A DNA stretch of 5,658 nucleotides from Verrucomicrobiota bacterium (GCA_015658765.1 DQOE01000034.1:1-5658); one strand, 5' to 3'; positions 1 to 5,463 are shown, numbered from the stretch's first letter. Notes: generated by a model from the letters alone, not told the origin. Translations and numbers: made by a program.

Positions 1-911
1 TCGTAACTCGCGTCGAACGAGTTGGCCAGCGTGCAGTCGTACATCGTCCGCGCGCCGCTTGGGTAGTCGAACACGGTTTGAATCGTGTCCGGTACATTGC
101 GCCCATCGTTCCACTGGATGATCGATCCGAAACCGGTCACCGAAACCGGCCGCTCGTTCATGAACCAGCCAAGCGCATCGACCTGGTGCACGCCGACCTC
201 GCCGATAAGCCCAAGCGACAACTTGCGATCGAGCCGCCAGTTGAGTTCCTTCTGCCGCGCGGCGTTGGGGGAGACGCGGCGCCAGCTTGTTTTTTTGTGC
301 CACTGCCCCTTGGCCAAGGCGTTCTTGCCCATCGCGCCGGTGCGCACGAAGTCGATCAGAAAATGCCGCTGCGGATCAGAGCGCGTTTGCAGGCCAACCT
401 GAAAATTGAGCTTGGGCGCGGACTGTGCCGCATTGGCGATCGAGCGTGCGTCGTCGATGTCATGGGCCATCGGCGCTTCGCAATAGACGTGTTTACCGGC
501 CTCGAGCGCGGCAAGCGCGACTTCCCGGTGCAGATGCGTCGGCGTGGCGACGACGACGGCCTGCACGTTTTCGTCCGCAAGCAACTCGGTGTGCGATGGG
601 TATCCCTTGGCCTTGGGTGCGCCACGGAGGCCGCGCCGCAAATAAGCCGGATATGTGTCACTCACGGCGACCACCGGTGCGTTGGGGATTGTTGCCAGCG
701 TCTTGAGCAACTCCCTCCCCCATACGCCACAACCGATCACGCCGACGGTGACCGGCGGTGTGTTGTCGTTTTTCGGGGCGTCCTCCGCTTGCCCAAGCGC
801 CTGGGGTGTCAATTCCAGCACCGCGCCGCCTGCCATCGCCATGGCCAAGCCGGAGGCGGAGCTGTTCAGAAAATCGCGCCGGTTAAACTGAGATGAGTCG
901 TCTTTGTTCAT
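1..911 (-). CDS. Gfo/Idh/MocA family oxidoreductase with Tat signal (C-terminus outside window)
   Basis: This is a 303-codon 5' part of a gene that stays open to the window edge. Residues 10-15 (NRRDFL) followed by an alanine/glycine-rich hydrophobic stretch to about residue 33 form a twin-arginine (Tat) signal, so the folded enzyme is probably exported with its cofactor. A Rossmann fold begins at about residue 54, with the dinucleotide motif GCGVWG at 60-65 (GxGxxG). The ATPTHLH segment (122-128) and the HVYCEAP segment (141-147) match the family's NAD(P)-binding domain. The substrate domain has GEVGVHQVD (237-245) with His242 and Asp245, the usual HxxD pair. Family members oxidise or reduce sugars and cyclitols; the substrate cannot be told here. 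Oddity: the normally conserved EKP motif is EAP (Glu145-Ala146-Pro147), so the usual lysine is missing. ATG at 911 is chosen because it places the Tat motif correctly; an in-frame stop lies upstream at 957-959. The gene is divergent from the PpiC gene. Confidence 0.93.
   Translation of the reverse strand, partial: MNKDDSSQFNRRDFLNSSASGLAMAMAGGAVLELTPQALGQAEDAPKNDNTPPVTVGVIGCGVWGRELLKTLATIPNAPVVAVSDTYPAYLRRGLRGAPKAKGYPSHTELLADENVQAVVVATPTHLHREVALAALEAGKHVYCEAPMAHDIDDARSIANAAQSAPKLNFQVGLQTRSDPQRHFLIDFVRTGAMGKNALAKGQWHKKTSWRRVSPNAARQKELNWRLDRKLSLGLIGEVGVHQVDALGWFMNERPVSVTGFGSIIQWNDGRNVPDTIQTVFDYPSGARTMYDCTLANSFDASY
308..319. repeat. CTTGGCCAAG palindrome, copy 1
   Basis: A perfect 12-base palindrome with core 309-318, inside the Gfo/Idh/MocA gene. 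It is read there as TTG-GCC-AAG (Leu-Ala-Lys). Confidence 0.6.
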
Positions 912-929
912 TCCGCCTGTCGCTTGCCC

Positions 930-958
930 AGCCGCCGTGGTGCCCAACCAAGGCGGCT
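930..958. other. Near-perfect hairpin in the divergent intergenic region
   Basis: AGCCGCC (930-936) pairs with GGCGGCT (952-958), then one G/A mismatch (937/951), then TGGT (938-941) pairs with ACCA (947-950) around the five-base loop GCCCA. That gives eleven base pairs with a single mismatch. It lies between two divergent genes and 19 bases upstream of the oxidoreductase start, so it would sit in that gene's leader or act as an operator. No T-run follows on either strand, so an intrinsic terminator is unlikely. The pairing is read directly from the sequence; the role is unknown. Confidence 0.6.
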
Positions 959-989
959 ATTCAATCGGGGAGAAGTCGAGACGGGTCAA
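959..989 (-). promoter_or_regulatory. Weak candidate promoter for the Gfo/Idh/MocA gene
   Basis: Read on the minus strand, TTGACC (989-984) could be a -35 box and TTGAAT (964-959) a -10 box. The 19-base spacer is longer than ideal. A start near 950 would place the 930-958 hairpin at the extreme 5' end of the mRNA. The match is only suggestive. No comparably good sigma-70-like pair was seen for the plus-strand PpiC gene in the same gap. Confidence 0.2.
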
Positions 990-1042
990 GTTCATTTGCG
1001 CTGCGCCGGGCAAATCGCCATTGCCAAGACGGCGCTCGCGGC

Positions 1043-1047
1043 GGAAG
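1043..1047 (+). promoter_or_regulatory. Ribosome binding site deciding the PpiC start
   Basis: GGAAG lies seven bases before the ATG at 1055. It is the only clear Shine-Dalgarno-like element ahead of a chosen start in this window. It supports 1055 over the upstream in-frame ATG at 893, which would run into the divergent oxidoreductase gene. Confidence 0.55.
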
Positions 1048-1054
1048 ATGCGGC

Positions 1055-1951
1055 ATGCCATTGGTTATCAACAGCCAGACAATCGGCGACGACGTCATCG
1101 ACCAGGAATTTTCCGCGATCAAGGCCCATTACGAAAGCTTGGGCTCGATCTCCTGCTGTGAGCGAGACGGTGAGTTTCGCGGCTACGCGCGGGACAACAT
1201 CACCTTCCGGGCGTTGCTGACACAAGAGGCGCAGCGGACGATTTCCGAGCCGGCGGCGGAAGAAGTCGCCCAAGCGTATGACAAACTCAAGGAGGAACAC
1301 GGCGGCGGCGACCGGTTTTATGCAAACTCTGGCTTCACACCGGAGCAGGATGAACTGATCCGGCGCGACCTCAGCCTCAATTTGCAGGTCGAGACATTGC
1401 GCGCCGAAACCTGCAAGGCACTTTCAGCGCCGACCGAGACGGAGTGCCGCCAGTTTTACGACAGCAACCTCGACCAATTCAGCGATGAGGACGAGGTCTG
1501 CGCCTCTCATATTTTCAAGTCGGTTCGCGAAGTCGAAAAGCGCGAGGAGATTTTCAAGGCGCTTTGCGTGGTGCGACAACGACTCGTCGATGGCGCTGAC
1601 TTCACCGAGTTGGCCCGGGAACATTCCGACAAGCCGGCGGAGGAGATCGACCTCGGCTACTTCAAGCGCGGCGAGTTGATGGATGAGTTCGAGGTCGTGG
1701 CGTTCTCGATGAAAACCGGCGAGGTCAGCCCCGTGTTCTGCACGCCGCACGGTTTCCACCTGGCCAAGGTGACCGCGCGTAAAGCCGGCAAGCCCAAGCC
1801 GTTCGACGAGGTTCGCGCGGAGATCGAGGCGGAACTGATCGCGCAACGACAGGATGCCAAGTTGCAGGAATTGGTCGATGAGTTGAAGAAAACCGCCAAA
1901 ATCGAATACACCGAACCCGACGATGGATTCGACGAACACGAACACGACTGA
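1055..1951 (+). CDS. Parvulin-type (PpiC/SurA-like) peptidyl-prolyl cis-trans isomerase, no signal peptide
   Basis: The 298-residue product has a helical SurA/NifM-like N-terminal part (about 1-140) and a parvulin rotamase domain (about 147-240). Parvulin landmarks are ASHIF (150-154, with His152), the block from FTELAREHSD (183-192) through DLGYFKRGEL (199-208), and FEVVAFSMKTGEV (212-224) followed by HGFHLAKV (232-239, with His235). A charged helix (about 250-280) and an acidic, His-containing tail (DDGFDEHEHD) follow. Parvulins catalyse cis-trans isomerisation of peptide bonds before proline. Most SurA/PrsA proteins are exported, but this one has no N-terminal hydrophobic segment and carries seven cysteines, which points to the cytoplasm, as for NifM. 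No nif gene is nearby, so the NifM name is not applied. An upstream in-frame ATG at 893 would add 54 residues of poor quality overlapping the divergent gene, with no signal peptide. The next gene starts eight bases after the stop, suggesting co-transcription and possible translational coupling. Confidence 0.9.
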   Translation: MPLVINSQTIGDDVIDQEFSAIKAHYESLGSISCCERDGEFRGYARDNITFRALLTQEAQRTISEPAAEEVAQAYDKLKEEHGGGDRFYANSGFTPEQDELIRRDLSLNLQVETLRAETCKALSAPTETECRQFYDSNLDQFSDEDEVCASHIFKSVREVEKREEIFKALCVVRQRLVDGADFTELAREHSDKPAEEIDLGYFKRGELMDEFEVVAFSMKTGEVSPVFCTPHGFHLAKVTARKAGKPKPFDEVRAEIEAELIAQRQDAKLQELVDELKKTAKIEYTEPDDGFDEHEHD

Positions 1952-1958
1952 GTGTCGT

Positions 1959-2534
1959 ATGTTTTTTCCGTTTCAAGCTGTCGCTGAGTTTTTCAAGGAG
2001 CCAAGCGGGCCAAAATGCCCGGAATGCTACTCGGTTTTCATCGATGGCGCGTGTCCAAACTTGGATTGCCCGGTCAAGGTCGCCGAGTGGATCACCCGCT
2101 GGTGCTCGCCGGAGGCCGCCAAGATCCCGGCGCTTGGCCAGGCGGAAGCAGGGCAACTGGCCAAGCTACGACTCGTCCTGCACCCTGGCGAACTGTACGA
2201 ACTTGGCCAAGGCGACTGGGATCGGCTCGAGGGCGTCTCAGTCGATCAACTCGCCGATATTCAGGGGCAAATGGGGGGTAGCAAGTTAGCAGAGCCAAGC
2301 GCCGTGCTTTACGGGTTGAAGCTGCCGGGAGTCGACGAGCGCTTGGCGAAGCGCTTGATCGAGGCGTTCAGTTCCATCGACGGCCTGCGGGTAAGCAAGC
2401 CGGAACGGCTTCAGCAGATTGAGGGCATCGATGAGCAGCAATGCGTCGAGATTCACCGTTGGTTTCGAGACTCGGTGAACAAGAAGGCGTTGACAATGCT
2501 CGAGCAGAACGGCTTCAATCTTGGTGAACAGTGA
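1959..2534 (+). CDS. Stand-alone LigA-type zinc-finger and helix-hairpin-helix protein
   Basis: The 191-residue protein is colinear with the C-terminal half of NAD-dependent DNA ligase, but has no adenylation, OB-fold or BRCT domain. A four-cysteine zinc finger comes first: Cys20, Cys23, Cys32, Cys37, with the LigA-like pattern CPEC...CPNLDCP. Four helix-hairpin-helix units follow at about 54-69, 88-104, 119-135 (LPGVDERLAKRL) and 150-169 (LQQIEGIDEQQCVEI). Intervening LigA landmarks are kept: GELYEL (77-82, LigA 'DLYrL') and GSK (107-109, LigA 'ekSK'). In LigA this part grips DNA around the nick, so nick or duplex binding without catalysis is inferred. The ATG at 1959 is preferred; an in-frame ATG at 1923 adds 12 low-complexity residues that overlap the end of the upstream gene. 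Neither start has a convincing Shine-Dalgarno. No ligase coding precedes it in any frame, so it is not simply a frameshifted ligase. The rest of LigA, if present, must lie elsewhere. Confidence 0.85.
   Translation: MFFPFQAVAEFFKEPSGPKCPECYSVFIDGACPNLDCPVKVAEWITRWCSPEAAKIPALGQAEAGQLAKLRLVLHPGELYELGQGDWDRLEGVSVDQLADIQGQMGGSKLAEPSAVLYGLKLPGVDERLAKRLIEAFSSIDGLRVSKPERLQQIEGIDEQQCVEIHRWFRDSVNKKALTMLEQNGFNLGEQ
2202..2211. repeat. CTTGGCCAAG palindrome, copy 2
   Basis: The 10-base core only, inside the LigA-like gene. It is read there as CTT-GGC-CAA (Leu-Gly-Gln), a different codon phase from copy 1. Confidence 0.6.
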
Positions 2535-2577
2535 GCCGTACTCGACTGGATGGGGAGCGCACGCGCCCTCGCGTGCC

Positions 2578-2600
2578 GCTTTGGGCGCCCCGCCCAAGGC
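2578..2600 (+). terminator. Candidate hairpin terminator after the PpiC/LigA-like unit
   Basis: A GC-rich 10-bp stem (one G-T wobble) with a three-base CCC loop begins 44 bases after the stop of the LigA-like gene. It is the strongest hairpin in the gap. No T-run follows, so it is not a textbook intrinsic terminator; it could act as a 3' end or pause structure from either direction. Confidence 0.35.
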
Positions 2601-2724
2601 TCGAGACGTGCATTGCGACCGGATGATTCCGGCGAGGCACCGGAATCCACACGCGATTCGCGCGCTCCCCTTGGCTCCCTCTTCCTGAGGGAGAAGGAAA
2701 CGTCCCGTTCCATTCGTGTTTATT

Positions 2725-2746
2725 CGCGGTTGAAAAACAACCCGCG
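2725..2746 (-). terminator. Candidate hairpin terminator just after asd
   Basis: Read on the minus strand, the asd stop (2750-2748) is followed directly by a stem of eight pairs with one bulged base, closing a TTTTT loop. The sequence after the stem is AATAAACA, not a T-run. The position right after the stop favours a 3'-end role for asd mRNA. Confidence 0.35.
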
Positions 2747-2747
2747 C

Positions 2748-3755
2748 CTATAGCTTGGCCACTTCCTCGGCGATTTGCACGGTGTTCAGCGCCGCGCCTT
2801 TCAGCAACTGATCCCCCACGACCCAGAAACTCAAGCCGTTCTCCATCGCGCAATCCCTGCGGATGCGGCCAACCTGGCAGTTGTCCTGTCCGGCCGACTC
2901 GAGGGGCAATGGGTAGCCATTGCTGGTGACGTCATCGTTCAAGTCGATCCCCGGCGCGGCGTTGATCGACTCGCGGGCACGCTCGACGGACACCGGTTTT
3001 TCGAACTCCGCACTCACGGCGATCGAGTGGGCGCGGTACACCGGTACCCGGACACACGTCACGCTCGCCTGAAAATCCGGCAGCCCCATGATCTTGCGCG
3101 ACTCGTGCACCATCTTCATTTCCTCGTTGGTGTAACCGTTGTCGAGAAACACATCGACGTGCGGCAACACGTTGAACGCGATCTGGTGTGGGTAAACCTC
3201 CCGGCTCACTTCCCTGCCCTCGTTGATCTCGTCGACTTGGCGCTTGAGTTCCGCAATGCCCATGGCGCCCGAGCCGGACACCGCCTGATACGTGGAGGCG
3301 AAAATTCGCTTCACCCCAAACGCCTGGTGCAGTGGATACAACGCCATCACCGTGACGATTGTCGAGCAGTTCGGATTAGCAATGATGCCCTTGTGCCTGG
3401 CGACATCGGCGGCGTTGATCTCCGGCACCACCAACGGCACCGAGTCATCCATCCGAAACGCGCTGGAATTATCGACGACCACCGCGCCAGCCTCAACCGC
3501 AGCCGGGGCGAATTCCTTGGAGATTCCGCCACCCGCGCTGAACAGCGCGATGTCCACTCCATCGAATGAATCCTTGGTGAGTTCCTGAACAGCGATTTCC
3601 TCCCCGCGGAACGGGAGCGTTTTGCCCGCCGAGCGTGCCGAGGCAAGCGGCGTCAGCTTGCCAATCGGAAAATTGCGCTTCTCCAGCGTCTCGAGCATCT
3701 CGATACCCACCGCCCCAGTGGCCCCAACAACAGCAACATGCAACTCCTCTCTCAT
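2748..3755 (-). CDS. asd: Aspartate-semialdehyde dehydrogenase
   Basis: This 335-residue protein has the usual length for the family. It makes L-aspartate-4-semialdehyde from aspartyl-4-phosphate with NADPH, the branch-point step towards lysine and diaminopimelate (peptidoglycan), threonine and methionine; it acts in the cytoplasm as an oligomer. Visible motifs: dinucleotide-binding GATGAVG (11-17), SSAFRMD (97-103), the catalytic-cysteine block ANPNCSTI with Cys130, TYQAVSGSG (155-163) with Gln157, FNVLPHVD (194-201), the glutamate/lysine-rich NEEMKM (210-215), and VPVYRAHS (237-244) with catalytic His243. All expected active-site residues are present, so it should be functional. ATG at 3755 is the first ATG in frame; an upstream TTG at 3785 would add ten residues but lies inside the promoter. 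There is no Shine-Dalgarno. It follows the DUF5722 gene on the same strand after 54 bases, with its own promoter, and converges on the LigA-like gene. Confidence 0.97.
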   Translation of the reverse strand: MREELHVAVVGATGAVGIEMLETLEKRNFPIGKLTPLASARSAGKTLPFRGEEIAVQELTKDSFDGVDIALFSAGGGISKEFAPAAVEAGAVVVDNSSAFRMDDSVPLVVPEINAADVARHKGIIANPNCSTIVTVMALYPLHQAFGVKRIFASTYQAVSGSGAMGIAELKRQVDEINEGREVSREVYPHQIAFNVLPHVDVFLDNGYTNEEMKMVHESRKIMGLPDFQASVTCVRVPVYRAHSIAVSAEFEKPVSVERARESINAAPGIDLNDDVTSNGYPLPLESAGQDNCQVGRIRRDCAMENGLSFWVVGDQLLKGAALNTVQIAEEVAKL

Positions 3756-3767
3756 AAAGGGCCGCGA

Positions 3768-3795
3768 ACTGTACGGCAGAATCAAATTCTGTCAA
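3768..3795 (-). promoter_or_regulatory. Sigma-70-like promoter of asd, nearly leaderless
   Basis: Read on the minus strand, a perfect -35 TTGACA (3795-3790) is followed after 16 bases by TACAGT (3773-3768), which matches four of six -10 positions. Transcription would start near 3761, leaving only about six bases before the ATG at 3755. That fits the absence of a Shine-Dalgarno. The promoter sits entirely between the DUF5722 stop codon and asd, so asd need not depend on read-through. Confidence 0.6.
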
Positions 3796-3809
3796 TTGCC
3801 GTAAAGCGC

Positions 3810-5387
3810 TCACTCCACTTTTGGTGGATTTGACGAAAGGGTGTCAGGCCAAGACTTCACTCCGATAATTGGCAGCGCAAACTTGAACGCCGCCGGCCAA
3901 GCGGCGGTGTCGGCTTGGCGGAACACGTCGTAGATTGGCCGCACTCCGCCGTCGCGACTGCTTCGCAGGCCAAGGCGCAGGCCGCCTTCCCCTGGGTGGT
4001 CGACGTGCCGGTGCAGGATGAAGGCGTCAATCCCCTCGGTCTGCTGCACGCGGTAGTACGAATAGGCGTAAGCCGCCGCTTGGTCCCGTTCGCCGTTTTT
4101 GCCGTCCGGCGAGTGGAAGCCCTGTTCGGACAGGATGACTCGCCGCGCCTTGCTGTTGTGCAAGAATCGTTCCTGCCGAAGAAACGCCGGAAGCATCTCG
4201 ATGTTTTTGAAGGTGATTTTCGCGGTGTCGAACGACGGGGTTGCGGCGGTATCCTCCCAGGTTCTTGGGTTGAAAAGATTTTCGGGATACGGATGAAACG
4301 CAACGTGCCAGTCGAAGTTCCCCTCGGCTTTGGCAATTGTGTTTAGTGTCTCAACAAAATATTTGCCCGACATGCCGTGCAGTGCGTTCTCGCCCATCTG
4401 CGCCGACCAGTGGTGATCCAGGGAGATGAACAACTGGATCCCGGGGTGAATGCTGTGCGCGGCGAGGTGGGCCACCCGCAATGCCCGGTGGTATTCCTCA
4501 ACAACCTGCCGCTGGGGCATCTCGCCCAGGTTGTACCAATGCCAGTGAGACTGTATTTCGTTGCCGATGATGAAGCGCTTGGCCAAGCCGTGTTCCCGCC
4601 TCGGGTCGGAGTAACGGTCTGCAAGAAACTCGATCGCCCCGCGATACGTCCGCACGCCTTCTTCGGTGGCGAGGTTGAATGCGCCCACGTGAAACGGCGA
4701 CTTGGCCAAGTCGGTGCCGGGGTGCACCAGCGGGCTCCCGCCGCGCGAGCCCGGGATGCGATTGTAAATGATCAGCGAGTTCACAACGCCGGCATCGGTC
4801 AGGCGTTTCAGTTGCGAGTCGATATGTTCGACGTAGCCCGAATGAAAGCACACCGTCTCGCCGTCAACCTGTCGGGAGAAACGGCCGGAGTCGGCGCGCC
4901 AGTCCACCAGTTGATCGAGGGTGACATTCAACGCAGCTTGTTTCACCCCCAAGTGCAGCGCGTCGTCGATGTCGACGATACATTGCAATCCCTTGATGCC
5001 CTTGGCCTTCGGGAACTTAAACGAACGCCGGGCGATTGACTCTATGTTCCCAACCCAGCGCGCTTGGCCAAGCGGCCTGCCGCTTGCCCTGTCAACAAGT
5101 TGAAAGCGGGAAAAAACGTTGTCGCGTCCGCTGTCGAGACGCTTGATAGTTGTTGTCGCAATCCCATCGGCGAGATGCCAATCGAGGGCAAGTCGCTTGC
5201 TGCCAGCGGCGTCCTCATGCGGTTGTAGCTGCAGCAGTTGGGCACCGCCCTGAGCGGGGAGCTTGGCCTTAACCAGAAGATGCTGGCCTCGTAATTGCAC
5301 GCGAACAACACCCGGCGTCCCGGGATCCGCCCCAAATACAGAAATCGCGCCAAGCGCCGCCAAAAAAATGAATTTGGAAAAAGTCAT
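3810..5387 (-). CDS. Secreted DUF5722 family protein, putative clan GH-A-like glycoside hydrolase
   Basis: The 525-residue product starts with a signal peptide (Lys5, hydrophobic core 6-18, likely cleavage VFG|A after residue 19), so it is exported. A beta-rich N-terminal region (about 25-125) precedes a TIM-barrel-like region (about 130-500) that matches my recollection of DUF5722 (GIKGLQCIVDIDDALHLG at 129-146, SLIIYNRIPG at 204-213). Two glutamates sit where clan GH-A glycosidases carry catalytic residues: Glu277 in IIGNEIQ (NE motif, acid/base at the end of a strand) and Glu421 in RVILSEQGFHS (nucleophile). Aromatic and His-rich stretches (SHWHWYN 280-286, FHPYPEN 364-370, HRHVDH 459-464) could line a sugar-binding cleft. 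The substrate is unknown. ATG at 5387 is chosen because it puts the signal peptide at the N-terminus; the ATG at 5483 would bury it behind 32 residues and overlaps a -35-like box. There is no clear Shine-Dalgarno. asd follows 54 bases downstream. Confidence 0.88.
   Translation of the reverse strand: MTFSKFIFLAALGAISVFGADPGTPGVVRVQLRGQHLLVKAKLPAQGGAQLLQLQPHEDAAGSKRLALDWHLADGIATTTIKRLDSGRDNVFSRFQLVDRASGRPLGQARWVGNIESIARRSFKFPKAKGIKGLQCIVDIDDALHLGVKQAALNVTLDQLVDWRADSGRFSRQVDGETVCFHSGYVEHIDSQLKRLTDAGVVNSLIIYNRIPGSRGGSPLVHPGTDLAKSPFHVGAFNLATEEGVRTYRGAIEFLADRYSDPRREHGLAKRFIIGNEIQSHWHWYNLGEMPQRQVVEEYHRALRVAHLAAHSIHPGIQLFISLDHHWSAQMGENALHGMSGKYFVETLNTIAKAEGNFDWHVAFHPYPENLFNPRTWEDTAATPSFDTAKITFKNIEMLPAFLRQERFLHNSKARRVILSEQGFHSPDGKNGERDQAAAYAYSYYRVQQTEGIDAFILHRHVDHPGEGGLRLGLRSSRDGGVRPIYDVFRQADTAAWPAAFKFALPIIGVKSWPDTLSSNPPKVE
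4577..4588. repeat. CTTGGCCAAG palindrome, copy 3
   Basis: A perfect 12-base palindrome in the DUF5722 gene, core 4578-4587, read as Leu-Ala-Lys (residues 268-270). Confidence 0.6.
4698..4713. repeat. CTTGGCCAAG palindrome, copy 4, extended to 16 bases
   Basis: CGACTTGGCCAAGTCG is a perfect 16-base palindrome in the DUF5722 gene. The core 4701-4710 is read as Leu-Ala-Lys (residues 227-229). Confidence 0.65.
5061..5074. repeat. CTTGGCCAAG palindrome, copy 5, extended to 14 bases
   Basis: CGCTTGGCCAAGCG is a perfect 14-base palindrome in the DUF5722 gene. The core 5063-5072 is read as Leu-Gly-Gln (residues 106-108), the same phase as copy 2 and not that of copies 1, 3 and 4. Confidence 0.65.
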
Positions 5388-5463
5388 TTTTGAATAGTCG
5401 TGGCTACGAAAGCTGTTTTGGTCTGCTTGCCGGTAAGTGTGTTCAAAATCTTCTTCTGCGGAG

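Larger units (their letters stand above)
2535..2747. repeat. Gene-free convergent gap holding a cluster of five hairpins
   Basis: No credible coding sequence lies here. Five inverted repeats occur in succession: 2559-2565 with 2570-2576 (7 bp, loop CCCT); 2578-2587 with 2591-2600 (10 bp including one G-T wobble, loop CCC); 2625-2632 with 2640-2647 (8 bp, 7-base loop); 2675-2680 with 2688-2693 (6 bp, 7-base loop); 2725-2732 with 2738-2746 (8 bp with one bulge, loop AAAAA). Spacing and density resemble REP/BIME-like intergenic elements placed between convergent genes. Whether the unit recurs elsewhere in the genome cannot be seen. It may serve as a bidirectional transcription barrier or mRNA 3' stabiliser. 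Confidence 0.55.

Noticed and set aside
78..896. Long plus-strand open frame (272 codons) opposite the Gfo/Idh/MocA gene
   Set aside because: It is the antisense shadow of a clearly recognisable oxidoreductase; its translation is Arg/His-rich, with no family resemblance and no ribosome binding site.
893..1054. N-terminal extension of the PpiC protein from the ATG at 893
   Set aside because: It overlaps the start of the divergent oxidoreductase, adds no signal peptide, reads as non-protein-like sequence, and lacks the Shine-Dalgarno seen before 1055.
1424..1945. Minus-strand open frame of 173 codons opposite the PpiC gene
   Set aside because: Shadow of the parvulin coding sequence; the apparent Leu-rich periodicity mirrors the Glu/Lys-rich helices on the coding strand.
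1055..1951. Naming the parvulin nifM
   Set aside because: The architecture and lack of signal fit NifM, but no nitrogenase gene is present and general parvulins share the same domain order.
1923..2534. Possibility that the LigA-like gene is the tail of a frameshifted full ligase
   Set aside because: The sequence upstream codes for the PpiC protein in one uninterrupted frame, and no adenylation-domain motif (KxDG type) appears in any frame before it.
2775..3569. Plus-strand open frame of 264 codons opposite asd
   Set aside because: Antisense to an intact asd gene; composition is His/Arg-rich, typical of a complement-frame artefact.
3814..3828. TCCAC/GTGGA hairpin at the end of the DUF5722 gene as its terminator
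   Set aside because: Only five base pairs, lies inside the last codons, and is not followed by a T-run on the minus strand.
4377..5039. Plus-strand open frame of 220 codons opposite the DUF5722 gene
   Set aside because: Antisense to a coding frame with signal peptide and conserved motifs; high-GC third positions keep the opposite frame open. No recognisable domain.
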